A stretch of 64,000 nucleotides of DNA. Source: Bulleidia sp. zg-1006. Lineage in GTDB: Bacteria; Bacillota_I; Bacilli_A; Erysipelotrichales; Erysipelotrichaceae. Numbering within the stretch: the stretch's first letter is position 1; every line of letters begins with the position of its first letter. This document shows positions 26,476 to 35,142 of the stretch, in pieces. A program made the translations under genes and the position numbers. Under the pieces are notes generated by a model, which saw only the letters and a list, made by a program, of their open reading frames with translations, did not search any database and had not been told where the DNA came from. The stretch spans positions 620,001-684,000 of the forward strand of contig NZ_CP069178.1 in the NCBI RefSeq assembly GCF_016812035.1, in the 5' to 3' direction.

Positions 26476-26547
26476 TGGGGTATAGCCAAGCGGTAAGGCA
26501 ACTGGCTCTGAACCAGTCATGCGTGAGTTCGAATCTCTCTACCCCAG
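26476..26547 (+). tRNA. tRNA-Gln(CTG)
   Basis: Acceptor TGGGGTA pairs with TACCCCA. The anticodon stem is ACTGG/CCAGT with loop CTCTGAA (anticodon CTG), and the T-loop is TTCGAAT. The U1-A72 pair and G discriminator fit tRNA-Gln. CCA is not encoded. A short GCGC-rich hairpin with T-run follows (about 26550-26570), a probable terminator. Confidence 0.9.
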
Positions 26548-26596
26548 CTGCGCTAAAGGGCGCTTTTTATTTTCTTTTTTGAATTACTTAAATATG

Positions 26597-26614
26597 TGGT
26601 AGGATTTTTATATG
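26597..26614 (+). promoter_or_regulatory. Extended -10 adjoining the rdgB start codon
   Basis: TGGTAGGAT (TAGGAT at 26600-26605) lies 6 nt before ATG26612. Transcription would begin at or next to the start codon. The AGGA within it could also act as a ribosome-binding site in a longer transcript. Confidence 0.45.
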
Positions 26615-27205
26615 AAAAGTGAAATTATTATTGCAACGAAAAACCAAAATAAAGTCCACGAATTCAAACAAATGTTAGAACCAATGGGCTACCTAGTTAA
26701 AAGCTTACTGGATTACAAAGATTTTCCTGAAATTGAAGAAGATGGCTTTACTTTTGAAGATAATGCTCGTATTAAAGCAGAAACCGCTTCTAAGTTATTG
26801 GGTTGTATGGTAATTAGTGATGACTCCGGTTTAGAAATTGATGCCTTTGATGGTCAACCCGGTGTCTATTCAGCACGTTGGTTGGGGGAACTAACGCCTT
26901 ATCGTTATAAAAACCAAGTAATTTTAGATAGAATGAGAAATGAAGAGAATCGTTTGGCTCGTTACGTTTGTGTTTTGGCGTTGGCTAGACCAAATCAAGA
27001 AACAATTTTCTTTCGTGGTGAATGCGAAGTGGAAGTAGCTTTTGAGGCAAAGGGGGAACATGGCTTTGGTTATGATCCAATTATGCTAGATAAAGAAAGT
27101 GGTAAAACTTTAGCAGAAATGAGCGATGAAGAAAAAGCGGCGATTTCGCATAGAGGAATTGCGGTTCGTCAGCTTAAAGAATGGTTTGAATATGAGATGG
27201 CTTAA
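26612..27205 (+). CDS. rdgB: dITP/XTP pyrophosphatase (RdgB/HAM1)
   Basis: A house-cleaning enzyme that removes non-canonical purine NTPs. The 197-residue protein begins MKSEIIIATKNQNKVHEFK and has SDDSGLEIDAFDGQPGVYSARW and HGFGYDPIM, the family substrate-binding motifs. The frame overlaps the next gene by 14 nt. Confidence 0.93.
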   Translation: MKSEIIIATKNQNKVHEFKQMLEPMGYLVKSLLDYKDFPEIEEDGFTFEDNARIKAETASKLLGCMVISDDSGLEIDAFDGQPGVYSARWLGELTPYRYKNQVILDRMRNEENRLARYVCVLALARPNQETIFFRGECEVEVAFEAKGEHGFGYDPIMLDKESGKTLAEMSDEEKAAISHRGIAVRQLKEWFEYEMA

Positions 27206-27875
27206 AACAAGTTTAATGGGTTTTTTCTTTTTTTTGGCTTTGTTACTAACAGTAATTGATTTCGTTGCTTTTGATGAAAACTTGTTCCGTTCTTCGTATC
27301 GTAAAGAAAACACCATGGAAGTAATGGGAATGAGTGAAGAAGATTTGCTGAAGGCTTCCCATGTTTTATTGGATTATATCAAAGGCAAACGGGAAAATAT
27401 TCTTATTAAAGCGAAAGTCAATGGTCAAGAAAGAGAAGTTTTTGATGAAAGAGAAAGCAAACATATGTTAGATGTGAAGAAGCTTTATGAAAAAGCAATG
27501 TTAGTGCGTCATGGGAGTATTATCTTTTTGTTGGGACTATTTCTTTATGAGTTTCTTAAACATAAGGATGGAATACGTTCATTTTTATGGGAAAGTTTTT
27601 GCTATGGAGGGCTTTGTTTTGGTAGCTTAATCGTGGTGATAGTGTTATACGCCATCACGGATTTTTATAACTTTTGGATGAATTTTCATTATTTATTCTT
27701 TGATAATGATTTATTTCTTTTAGATCCCAATGTTTCTTTAATGATTAATATGTTTCCAGAGAGCTTCTTTTATAGCATGGTAATGCGGATTATCTTAATC
27801 TTCGGGCTATTGAGTTTATTGTTTGGGGGAATGTTGTACTATTCTTTTTACCGCTTAAGGAGAAAGCTTATATGA
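27192..27875 (+). CDS. DUF1461-type integral membrane protein
   Basis: A 227-residue protein with four predicted membrane helices (about 7-25, 105-125, 140-165 and 200-220) and a soluble loop after the first helix. Layout and length match the TIGR01906/DUF1461 family of Firmicute membrane proteins of unknown function. I chose ATG27192 (MRWLKTSLMGFFFF) because it places the first helix at the N-terminus; the longer frame overlaps rdgB heavily. It overlaps trmL by 4 nt. Confidence 0.65.
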   Translation: MRWLKTSLMGFFFFLALLLTVIDFVAFDENLFRSSYRKENTMEVMGMSEEDLLKASHVLLDYIKGKRENILIKAKVNGQEREVFDERESKHMLDVKKLYEKAMLVRHGSIIFLLGLFLYEFLKHKDGIRSFLWESFCYGGLCFGSLIVVIVLYAITDFYNFWMNFHYLFFDNDLFLLDPNVSLMINMFPESFFYSMVMRIILIFGLLSLLFGGMLYYSFYRLRRKLI

Positions 27876-28387
27876 TTTATATTGTTTTATTTGAACCTGA
27901 AATTCCCGGTAATACCGGAAATATTATGCGCACTTGTGCAGCTTGGAATATGAAATTATGTCTCATAGAACCTCTTGGTTTTCGTCTGGATGAGAAACAT
28001 CTAAAACGAGCAGGGATGGATTATAGCGAAAATGTAGATTATGTTAAATACATGAATTGGGATGCTTTTTTGAAGGAACACGAGGGTAAAGGTTTATTCT
28101 ATTATGTGACACGCTATGGTAAGCGCACACCAGATTCCTTCCTCTATCCAAAAGAACAAGATATTTATTTAATCTTCGGCAAAGAGAGTACGGGTATACC
28201 AAAGGAAATTCTAGCCAGTCATGAAGAGTATTGTATTCGCATTCCCATGGTTCAAGAAGCACGTTCTCTGAACCTAAGCAATTGCGTGGCTTTATGTGCC
28301 TATGAAGTGAATCGTCAATTAGGCTACCCAGGTTTAAGTCATACCGAAGTGATTAAAGGACCAGATTTTTTAAACCAATTTAAATAG
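27872..28387 (+). CDS. trmL: tRNA (cytidine/uridine-34-2'-O)-methyltransferase TrmL
   Basis: A SPOUT-class methyltransferase of 171 residues that methylates the wobble ribose of certain leucine tRNAs. Motifs: EPEIPGNTGNIMRTCAAW at the start, IFGKESTGIP and IPMVQEARSLNLSNCVAL near the C-terminal knot. AAGGAG supports ATG27872. The operon ends in a hairpin at 28391-28427. Confidence 0.92.
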   Translation: MIYIVLFEPEIPGNTGNIMRTCAAWNMKLCLIEPLGFRLDEKHLKRAGMDYSENVDYVKYMNWDAFLKEHEGKGLFYYVTRYGKRTPDSFLYPKEQDIYLIFGKESTGIPKEILASHEEYCIRIPMVQEARSLNLSNCVALCAYEVNRQLGYPGLSHTEVIKGPDFLNQFK

Positions 28388-28390
28388 TAA

Positions 28391-28427
28391 AAAGATTATC
28401 CTCTTCAAAAATGGGATAATCCTTTTA
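28391..28427 (+). terminator. Terminator after trmL
   Basis: GATTATCC (28394-28401) pairs with GGATAATC (28414-28421), followed by C and TTTT. Confidence 0.7.
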
Positions 28428-28534
28428 TAATCATATTCTTCGCATTTTATTCTATATTTAGTTATTCTAATAAGGTAAGAATAAGAGAATATCCATCATT
28501 GCTTTTGGTTAAGCAAAAGAGAACAGGAGTAACT

Positions 28535-28993
28535 ATGATTCAAGAAAGTATTCAACCGAAAAAAATATGTGCTTGTAAAAACTCTTCTTCCGCTATTAAG
28601 AGTGGGGATTCGATTTATATTGCAGCTCAGCTGCCAATGGATGAAAATGGCCGCTTGATAGCCAAAGATATTGAAAGTCAAGTGGAACGATGTCTTAAGA
28701 ACATGGATATGATTTTAAAAGAAGCGGGATTAGGGGTTCGTTATGTTTTAACGACAAGGGTGTATTTAGTAAATATGGAAGATTTATACGTCGTCGATAA
28801 AAAAATGGCAGGATATTTTAAAGAACCATATCCGGCTCGTACGGTGCTTGGTGTTTCGGCGTTACCATGTGGTGCTTTGGTACAAATAGAAGCCTTTGCG
28901 ATGGATACAAGGGCGATTGAAATCCTAATGAGCCATGAAGATTGCTCGGAATGTTCGGAATCAGTTTGTGAAGTTGTTCGGAATATCCATTAA
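28535..28993 (+). CDS. RidA-family protein with cysteine-rich tail
   Basis: A RidA/YjgF/UK114-type protein, whose members hydrolyse reactive enamine/imine intermediates. The fold core ends with YPARTVLGVSALPCGALVQIEAFA, including the conserved Arg. RidA proteins normally stop about there (near 126 residues). This one continues with a tail containing DCSECSESVCEVV, three cysteines in a C-x2-C-x4-C arrangement, and has CACK near the N-terminus. Metal binding or redox control is possible but unproven. GGAG precedes ATG28535. Confidence 0.8.
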   Translation: MIQESIQPKKICACKNSSSAIKSGDSIYIAAQLPMDENGRLIAKDIESQVERCLKNMDMILKEAGLGVRYVLTTRVYLVNMEDLYVVDKKMAGYFKEPYPARTVLGVSALPCGALVQIEAFAMDTRAIEILMSHEDCSECSESVCEVVRNIH

Positions 28994-29012
28994 GCGGTTT
29001 ACCGCTTTTTAA
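28992..29012 (+). terminator. Terminator after ridA
   Basis: AAGCGG (28992-28997) pairs with CCGCTT (29002-29007) around TTTA, followed by a T-run. The yitT-like promoter overlaps its downstream end. Confidence 0.75.
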
Positions 29013-29016
29013 TTTG

Positions 29017-29037
29017 TGTTAGAATTTATTTGTCATG
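29017..29037 (+). promoter_or_regulatory. Extended -10 near the yitT-like start codon
   Basis: TGTTAGAAT (TAGAAT at 29020-29025) ends 9 nt before ATG29035, predicting a leader of 0-3 nt. No Shine-Dalgarno is present between the box and the start codon. Confidence 0.45.
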
Positions 29038-29913
29038 AAATTAAAAGCATTAAAAGTTCACTTTGTGAAAAAAGATATTCGGAATGTGTTGATGATTATT
29101 GTGTCCGCACTTTTGTATGCCTATGGCTTACAAACTTTTGTGAAATGGGGGAACTTATACCCAAGTGGCTTTGCCGGAATTGCTCGTTTGGCTATCCAAA
29201 TTATTTACGATAGGATAGGAATTGAAATTCCCTTTGCACTCGTTTATTTTGGTTTAAATATTCTTGTGACAATCTTAGTTTGGAAACGGATTGGTCATAA
29301 GTTTATTCTTTTTTCGTTCTTATGGTATTCATTAGCTTCTTTCTTCACCACCTTTTTAAACTTCAATGTCATTACGAATGATCAATTATTGATTGCAGTA
29401 TTTGGTGGTATTCTCAATGGTTTTTCAGTCGGAATAGCATTGAATGCGAATGCGTCAAGTGGGGGGACGGATTTCATTGCGATTGATTTAAGTGCCCGTT
29501 TAAATCGACCTACTTGGAATTATATTTTAATCATCAATGCCTTAGTATTAGCGATTGCCGGTATTCGTAGTGGCTGGAGTTTAGCTTTATATTCGATTAT
29601 CTTTCAATTTGTTTCAACACAAGTGGTGAATACGATGTATTCTCGTTATAAATTATCACGAATGGAAATCATTACTGACTATCCTGAAGATGTAAGCCAA
29701 AGAATTTTTAAGCTCTATCGCCATGGTATTACGCAAATTCAAGTCTTGGGAGTGTATAAGAAACGCACACATAATTTATTGATGTTAACGGTGAATCAGA
29801 GTCAAGTGGCGAATATTGTGCAGGCGGTGAAAAAGGTGGATCCTATGGCTTTTGTGACAGTTTATGAAGTGGAAAGAGTCATTGGTAATTTCTACCAGCA
29901 ACCAGTGGAATAA
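29035..29913 (+). CDS. YitT-family membrane protein (DUF161/DUF2179)
   Basis: A 292-residue protein with five to six membrane helices in the first 200 residues and a C-terminal soluble DUF2179 domain (RMEIITDYPEDVSQRIFK, GITQIQVLGVYKK). NANASSGGTDFIAIDLS is a conserved family segment. Function is unproven; the family is widespread in Firmicutes. A strong bidirectional hairpin at 29949-29973 separates it from convergent trpS. Confidence 0.85.
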   Translation: MKLKALKVHFVKKDIRNVLMIIVSALLYAYGLQTFVKWGNLYPSGFAGIARLAIQIIYDRIGIEIPFALVYFGLNILVTILVWKRIGHKFILFSFLWYSLASFFTTFLNFNVITNDQLLIAVFGGILNGFSVGIALNANASSGGTDFIAIDLSARLNRPTWNYILIINALVLAIAGIRSGWSLALYSIIFQFVSTQVVNTMYSRYKLSRMEIITDYPEDVSQRIFKLYRHGITQIQVLGVYKKRTHNLLMLTVNQSQVANIVQAVKKVDPMAFVTVYEVERVIGNFYQQPVE

Positions 29914-29948
29914 TATGCAGTTAGAATTGAAAGCTAATAAAAAGAAAT

Positions 29949-29973
29949 GTAGATTTCTATTTTAGAAACCTAC
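29949..29973. terminator. Bidirectional terminator between yitT-like gene and trpS
   Basis: GTAGATTTCTA (29949-29959) pairs with TAGAAACCTAC (29963-29973) with one A-C mismatch and a 3-nt loop. It lies between convergent genes. Confidence 0.65.
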
Positions 29974-30000
29974 TTTATGGATAATATATAGGAAGTCGTT

Positions 30001-30999
30001 CTACTTTTTGAATTGGATGGTCATACCCATCCTTTTTTGTACCTTCCATAAGGTCTTATTGGCAATAGGGTTAGCTCTTTCAGCCCCTTCCTTTAAAATC
30101 TCATCCACATGACCCGCAGCTTCGAAACGTTTGTAATTAGATTGAATTTTTTCTAACTCACAAACAACACTGTCAGCAACGACTTTCTTGAAATCGCTAT
30201 AACCTTTACCTTCAAATTCCTTTTCAATATCAGCCATGGATTTATTATGGTTTAAAGCAGAATATATTTGCATTAAGTTAGAGATACCGGGTTGATTCTC
30301 TGGATCATAATGAACTTTAGCTACCATATCCGTAACGGCTGCCATAATCTTTTTGCGTGCCACTTTTGAATCATCTAACAAATAAACAATGCCTTTTTCA
30401 CTATCATCTGATTTCGACATCTTTTTCTTAGGATTTTGTAAGGACATAATCCGAGCGCCCGTTTTCGGCACAACCGGTTCGGGAATTTGGAAATCACAAC
30501 CATACTTATTATTCATTCTCTCCGCTAAATTACGAGTTAATTCGACGTGTTGCTTTTGGTCTTCACCAACTGGTACATAATCGGCTCCATAAAGTAAGAT
30601 ATCCGCCGCCATTAAAGAGGGATAGGTATAAATACCACCAGTTAAAGAAGTTTCGCCTTTGGCTTGTTTATCCTTGAATTGTGTCATTCGATTTAATTCA
30701 CCAAGGTAGGTGTTACTGGTCATAATAAAACCAAGTTGAGCGTGGGCAGGCACATCAGTTTGTAAGAAGATAGTTGATTTTTTAGGGTCAAGACCACAAG
30801 CCAAGTATAATAAGATACAATCTTTTAAATTCTTTTTTAAAATCTTTGGATCTTGGGGCACGGTGATGCAATGCAAATTCGCAATAAACACAAACATTTC
30901 GTAGTCATCTTGTAGCTGAACAAAGTTCTTCAGAGCACCAATGTAGTTACCTAGGTGTAATTGTCCCGTAGGCTTAATTCCACTTAACATTTTTTTCAT
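30001..30999 (-). CDS. trpS: Tryptophanyl-tRNA synthetase
   Basis: A class I synthetase of 332 residues. It begins MKKMLSGIKPTGQLHLGNYIGAL (HLGN signature) and has KKKMSKSDDS as the KMSKS loop. I chose the Met at 30999, preceded by TTGAGGT, rather than the upstream in-frame start at 31050, which would extend over the promoter. Divergent from spx with closely packed promoters. Confidence 0.95.
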   Translation of the reverse strand: MKKMLSGIKPTGQLHLGNYIGALKNFVQLQDDYEMFVFIANLHCITVPQDPKILKKNLKDCILLYLACGLDPKKSTIFLQTDVPAHAQLGFIMTSNTYLGELNRMTQFKDKQAKGETSLTGGIYTYPSLMAADILLYGADYVPVGEDQKQHVELTRNLAERMNNKYGCDFQIPEPVVPKTGARIMSLQNPKKKMSKSDDSEKGIVYLLDDSKVARKKIMAAVTDMVAKVHYDPENQPGISNLMQIYSALNHNKSMADIEKEFEGKGYSDFKKVVADSVVCELEKIQSNYKRFEAAGHVDEILKEGAERANPIANKTLWKVQKRMGMTIQFKK

Positions 31000-31021
31000 A
31001 AAATACCTCAATTTCTTCTCT

Positions 31022-31050
31022 ATTTTGCCACAAGGAAAGATATTTCTCAA
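31022..31050 (-). promoter_or_regulatory. trpS promoter
   Basis: Minus-strand TTGAGA (31045-31050) and CAAAAT (31022-31027) are 17 bp apart. It lies 16 bp from the -10 of the divergent spx promoter. Confidence 0.5.
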
Positions 31051-31062
31051 TGAGGTAAATAA

Positions 31063-31071
31063 TGCTATAAT
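31063..31071 (+). promoter_or_regulatory. spx promoter, extended -10
   Basis: TGCTATAAT with TATAAT at 31066-31071. An AGGAGG ribosome-binding site follows, so this gene, unlike mnmA, has a normal leader. Confidence 0.6.
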
Positions 31072-31093
31072 ATTTTTCGCGAGGAGGTAAATT

Positions 31094-31540
31094 ATGATTG
31101 TTGTCTATACATCGCCGGGCTGTGCTAGTTGTCGAAAAGTGAAATCTTGGCTGAACGAACATCACTTACCTTTTATAGAAAAAAATATTTTCAAAACATT
31201 ATTGAATGATAATGAAATTAAACATTTATTAATGCGCTCTGAAAATGGCTCAGATGATATTATTTCTAAGCGTTCTAAAGTCATTCAAGAAATGAATTTG
31301 GATTTGGATGCGATGACAGTGGATGAACTAGTTCACTTTATAAAGAAAAATCCTTCTGTTTTAAAACGTCCGATTATCATCTCGGAAAATAGTTTTCAAG
31401 TAGGTTATGATGAAGAAGAAATGGGTGTCTTTGTGCCAAGAGAACTCAGAGAATTTGCGAATGAAGCTTGCGGACCAAATTGTCCTAACTACAAGCTTTG
31501 TCAAAATGGTTTTGAAGATTTACGCAAACAAGCAAATTAA
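31094..31540 (+). CDS. spx: Spx/ArsC-family transcriptional regulator
   Basis: Spx binds the RNA polymerase alpha C-terminal domain and reprograms transcription under thiol stress. The 148-residue protein has the N-terminal redox switch C-A-S-C (TSPGCASCRKV), ISKRSKVIQEM and RRPIII-type segment KRPIIISENSFQVGYDEEE. Typical Spx has about 131 residues; this one has an added tail with ACGPNCPNYKLC, three more cysteines. AGGAGG supports ATG31094. Confidence 0.88.
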   Translation: MIVVYTSPGCASCRKVKSWLNEHHLPFIEKNIFKTLLNDNEIKHLLMRSENGSDDIISKRSKVIQEMNLDLDAMTVDELVHFIKKNPSVLKRPIIISENSFQVGYDEEEMGVFVPRELREFANEACGPNCPNYKLCQNGFEDLRKQAN

Positions 31541-31557
31541 AGTTTTGCTTGTTTTTT
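31529..31557 (+). terminator. Terminator after spx
   Basis: CAAGCAAA (31529-31536) pairs with TTTGCTTG (31544-31551), followed by six T. The mnmA promoter begins at the end of the T-run. Confidence 0.75.
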
Positions 31558-31559
31558 AA

Positions 31560-31579
31560 TGCTATAATGGTGACGTATG
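31560..31579 (+). promoter_or_regulatory. Extended -10 near the mnmA start codon
   Basis: TGCTATAAT (TATAAT at 31563-31568) lies 8 nt before ATG31577, predicting a leader of about 0-2 nt. GGTGA before the ATG could act as a weak ribosome-binding site only in longer transcripts. Confidence 0.5.
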
Positions 31580-32725
31580 AAAATATTGGTTGGTTTATCA
31601 GGTGGGGTGGATTCCGCCATCGCCGCTTATTTATTGCAGAAACAAGGACATGATGTAACTTGTGCTTTTATGCGTAATTGGGATAGTGTTGCGAATGGTG
31701 ATTTTGCCGGAAATCCCACTTTAAATGATTCAGTTTGTTCACAAGAATCCGATTATGCGGATGCGAAAGCGGTGGCGGATAAATTAGGATTACCTTTATT
31801 GCGTGTTGATTTTATTAAAGAGTATTGGGATGATGTTTTCCAAACTTTTCTCAGCGAATACCAAAAAGGAAGAACCCCCAATCCAGATATACTTTGTAAT
31901 CGTTATATCAAGTTTGCGAAATTTATGAAATTTGCTCGTCAAGAAGGATTTGAAACAGTCGCGACGGGGCATTATGTGAAATTAGGACATGAAAATGGTC
32001 ATGGAGTCTTAATAAAAGCAGATGATCGTAATAAAGATCAATCCTATTTTTTGGCTGAAGTCAATCGAGAAGTGTTGGATCATGTGCTATTTCCTTTAGC
32101 TGAAGTTGAAAAAACAGAGGTGCGTCGCATTGCGACTGAATTGGATTTATCCATTGCTAAAAAGAAAGATAGTACGGGTATCTGTTTTATTGGTGAAAGG
32201 GATTTCCGTGCTTTCTTAAGCAATTATTTACCAATGAAGTCCGGTAAGATTGTCAATATTGTGGAAAAGAAAGTGGTGGGTGAACATAAAGGTGTTCTTT
32301 ATTACACCATTGGGCAAAGAAAAGGTTTGGATATTGGTGGAATTGGTCCCTTCTTTGTAGTCGGTAAAAATGTGGAAACCAACATACTTTATGTGGTTGA
32401 CCAAGAACATCGTCATTGGTTAACATCCGATTCTTGTTTGGTAACGAAGATGAATTGGTTAGCGAATCGTCAATTTCCTTTGCGGGGAAGCGCTAAATTC
32501 CGTTATCGTCAACAAGACCAAGCGGTTACGATTGAAAAAATAGATGAACAAAGCGTTTTATTAAAGTATCCACAAGGGGTTGAAGCCGTTACCCCGGGTC
32601 AAGAGGCTGTGCTTTATGATGGGGATGTTATGATTGCTGGTGGACAGATTGATATTGTTTATCAAAATGGGCAAGATTTAAAGGCTAAGGTTAATCAAGA
32701 AGGAAAGCAATACCGGCATGAGTGA
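31577..32725 (+). CDS. mnmA: tRNA-specific 2-thiouridylase MnmA
   Basis: MnmA thiolates U34 of Lys, Glu and Gln tRNAs. The 382-residue protein has the PP-loop SGGVDSAIAAYLL, the catalytic Cys in NPDILCNRYIKF and the persulfide Cys in DSTGICFIGERDF. The gene overlaps recD2 by 8 nt. Confidence 0.95.
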   Translation: MKILVGLSGGVDSAIAAYLLQKQGHDVTCAFMRNWDSVANGDFAGNPTLNDSVCSQESDYADAKAVADKLGLPLLRVDFIKEYWDDVFQTFLSEYQKGRTPNPDILCNRYIKFAKFMKFARQEGFETVATGHYVKLGHENGHGVLIKADDRNKDQSYFLAEVNREVLDHVLFPLAEVEKTEVRRIATELDLSIAKKKDSTGICFIGERDFRAFLSNYLPMKSGKIVNIVEKKVVGEHKGVLYYTIGQRKGLDIGGIGPFFVVGKNVETNILYVVDQEHRHWLTSDSCLVTKMNWLANRQFPLRGSAKFRYRQQDQAVTIEKIDEQSVLLKYPQGVEAVTPGQEAVLYDGDVMIAGGQIDIVYQNGQDLKAKVNQEGKQYRHE

Positions 32726-34901
32726 TTATGTGATGCTGCAAGGTAAATTCAAATACATTCTCTTCCGTAACGAAGAGAATTTTTATACCGTTGCCAAGTT
32801 TCATGATGAGATTGAAAACGATACTTTAACAATTACCGGCTACTTTTCTTCGATTGATGAGGAAGTGTCTTATGCATTAAAAGGAACTTACTTAGATCAT
32901 CCTAAATATGGTCTACAGTTTGCTTGCCTAGAGGCTAAGAAAATAGCACCAAAAGATGAAGAAAGTTATATTCATTACTTTAGTGGTGGAAATTTTCGTT
33001 ATATTGGTAAAAAAACAGCGAAGCGAATTGTGGAAACCTTGGGTTTAGATTGCATCGCTAAGATTAAAGAAGATAAAAGTTGTTTAGATCTTGTCCCATC
33101 GCTTACATTGAAACAGAAAAATTCTATTATTGAAAACCTGCAACAAGAAGAAGAGGGTTTTGAAAAATTAATTCCTTTGTTAAGCATTGCCGGCATTGGG
33201 CATGCTAATTTATTGAGTATTCATCGTTTCTATGGTAAAGAGGCTTTTAATCAAGTGATGGAAAATCCATATCGTTTAGTTGAAGATATTCAAGGCATTG
33301 GCTTTAAAATGGCAGACAAAATTGGTCAATACCTAAATATTGATAAAAAAGACGAGAGAAGGATTTACGCTTACATTCTTTCTTTGGTTGATAAAATGAC
33401 GATGAATAGTGGAAATAGCTTTGTTAGCTATGAAGAATTACTAGCCAACTTTATGAATCTAAGTCATTTGGATGAAACAATTTTTTCATCGGTTTTAAAT
33501 CAAATTCTATTTCGTGGTTCATTGATTCAAGAAGAAAATCGAATTTATCCTTTAGCTCAATATGAAGCGGAGGTCGGAATTGCGAACGCTTTAAGTCAAT
33601 TTCCAGTAGGAAGCTTAGAAGATTATGATAAGCAACGTTTGGAGAAAGAAATTCATGCTTTACAAAAAGAGCTGGGTATTATCTACGATGAAACGCAAAT
33701 TCAAGCTATTCATCATTTCTTTCAAGAAGATTTTGTGATTTTAACAGGTGGACCAGGAACAGGTAAAACAACTTTAGTTCGTTCTTTTGTGCATTTGTTT
33801 AAACGCCTTTATCCAGCTAAAGTTGTGGCTTGTTGTGCGCCAACGGGAAGAGCGGCGAAGCATTTGTCGGAAGTTTGCGATGTTAAGGCAACGACCATTC
33901 ATTCTTTATTGCAATGGAATTTAGAAGCCAATTTATTTCAAAAGAATGAAGAAGATCCCATTCAAGCGGATTTATTGATTATTGATGAGTTTTCTATGGT
34001 GGATCAATGGTTGTTCTATCATATTTTGTTGGCTTGTGGATTGGTGAAAAAGATTTGTGTGATTGGGGATGAAGACCAGTTACCTAGCGTAGCCCCTGGT
34101 TCTTTATTAAGAGATTTAATTGTTTCTAAACAGTTTGGTTATCGTCAATTAACCCATATTTATCGCCAAAAAGAAGGATCAGAAGTCATTCAATTGGCTT
34201 TAGCTATTCGCCAAGAAAGCTTAGACTTAACAAAATTTCATCAAGATGTGCAATTCGAAGAATGTGCTATTCATGAAATACGACCTAAGATACAAGCGGT
34301 TATTCAAGTTGCTTTAGAAAAGGGTTTGACTTTAGAGGATATTCAAGTGATTGCACCAATGTATCATGGTACCGCTGGCATTGATGCTTTAAATATGTCT
34401 TTACAAGACCTATTTAATCCAGCCAAAGAGAATAAAAAAGAAGTCCAACAAGGGCTACGTTTATTCCGTGAAGGAGATAAGGTTATGCAATTAAAAAATC
34501 AGCCGGATGATGATGTGTATAATGGTGATATTGGCTTTATTGAGGAAATTCAAATAGATGATCCAAAGCATCCGGAACAAGCTTTAATATTTGTCTTATT
34601 TGGTGATCATGTGGTGGAATATTCTCATCAAAATTTAGATAAATTAAGTTTAGCGTATTGTATCTCCATTCATAAATCCCAAGGTTCAGAGTACCCGATG
34701 GTTATTGTGCCGATTTGTGCCCAACATCGTATTATGCTACGAAAGAGATTGTTGTATACCGCCGTCACCCGTAGTTCAAAATATTTATATATCTTCGGTT
34801 CTCGTGAAGAATTTGAAAGAGGAAGTTATTTAGAAGAAAAAAATGTGCGAAAAACAACTTTAGTGCAAAGATTAACCCAACAAAATTCTTTTTTATGGTA
34901 G
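32718..34901 (+). CDS. recD2: RecD2-type DNA helicase
   Basis: A 5'-3' superfamily 1B helicase found in bacteria without RecBC, involved in replication-fork and repair processes. The 727-residue protein has an N-terminal OB and HhH region (about 1-200). The helicase core follows: Walker A LTGGPGTGKTTLVR (about residue 345), DEFSMVD (motif II), GDEDQLPSVAPGSLLRD (motif III) and C-terminal SIHKSQGSEYP and TAVTRS motifs. Cotranscribed with mnmA; a T-box leader follows directly. Confidence 0.93.
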   Translation: MSDYVMLQGKFKYILFRNEENFYTVAKFHDEIENDTLTITGYFSSIDEEVSYALKGTYLDHPKYGLQFACLEAKKIAPKDEESYIHYFSGGNFRYIGKKTAKRIVETLGLDCIAKIKEDKSCLDLVPSLTLKQKNSIIENLQQEEEGFEKLIPLLSIAGIGHANLLSIHRFYGKEAFNQVMENPYRLVEDIQGIGFKMADKIGQYLNIDKKDERRIYAYILSLVDKMTMNSGNSFVSYEELLANFMNLSHLDETIFSSVLNQILFRGSLIQEENRIYPLAQYEAEVGIANALSQFPVGSLEDYDKQRLEKEIHALQKELGIIYDETQIQAIHHFFQEDFVILTGGPGTGKTTLVRSFVHLFKRLYPAKVVACCAPTGRAAKHLSEVCDVKATTIHSLLQWNLEANLFQKNEEDPIQADLLIIDEFSMVDQWLFYHILLACGLVKKICVIGDEDQLPSVAPGSLLRDLIVSKQFGYRQLTHIYRQKEGSEVIQLALAIRQESLDLTKFHQDVQFEECAIHEIRPKIQAVIQVALEKGLTLEDIQVIAPMYHGTAGIDALNMSLQDLFNPAKENKKEVQQGLRLFREGDKVMQLKNQPDDDVYNGDIGFIEEIQIDDPKHPEQALIFVLFGDHVVEYSHQNLDKLSLAYCISIHKSQGSEYPMVIVPICAQHRIMLRKRLLYTAVTRSSKYLYIFGSREEFERGSYLEEKNVRKTTLVQRLTQQNSFLW

Positions 34902-34904
34902 AAT
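34896..34904 (+). promoter_or_regulatory. alaS promoter, extended -10
   Basis: TGGTAGAAT, overlapping the last codons of recD2, lies just before the T-box leader. Confidence 0.5.
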
Positions 34905-34910
34905 AATCCT

Positions 34911-35128
34911 AAATCAAAGATAGAGGATAAGTACGAAGAGAATGGCGTATAGAGAGTGGGAAAGGCTGGAAACCCATCGCTATTGGCTTAGGAAAGCTAC
35001 CTCTTAGAGTATGAAAACATACCGCTGATCGCGTTATTGATCTTATAGAGTGTACTTATTTCTTTTTTAAGAAGTGGTAAATCAGGATGGTACCGCGCTG
35101 GACGTTCCTGTCATAGGGAACTTTTTTT
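34911..35128 (+). promoter_or_regulatory. T-box leader of alaS
   Basis: A tRNA-sensing leader. Stem I is closed by ATAAGTAC (34927-34934) pairing with GTACTTAT (35052-35059). The T-box sequence AGGATGGTACCGCG is at 35085-35098, and a terminator (GTTCC 35104-35108 with GGAAC 35117-35121, then T7) precedes the gene. GCT at 35024-35026 and GCG at 35031-35033 are candidate alanine specifiers; I cannot fix which without folding. Uncharged tRNA-Ala should allow read-through. Confidence 0.9.
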
Positions 35129-35142
35129 ATGGAGGAAAAGAT

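Noticed and set aside
35074-35142. Longer alaS reading frame starting inside the leader
   Set aside because: It covers the T-box sequence and terminator; ATG35143 has a good ribosome-binding site and matches homologues.
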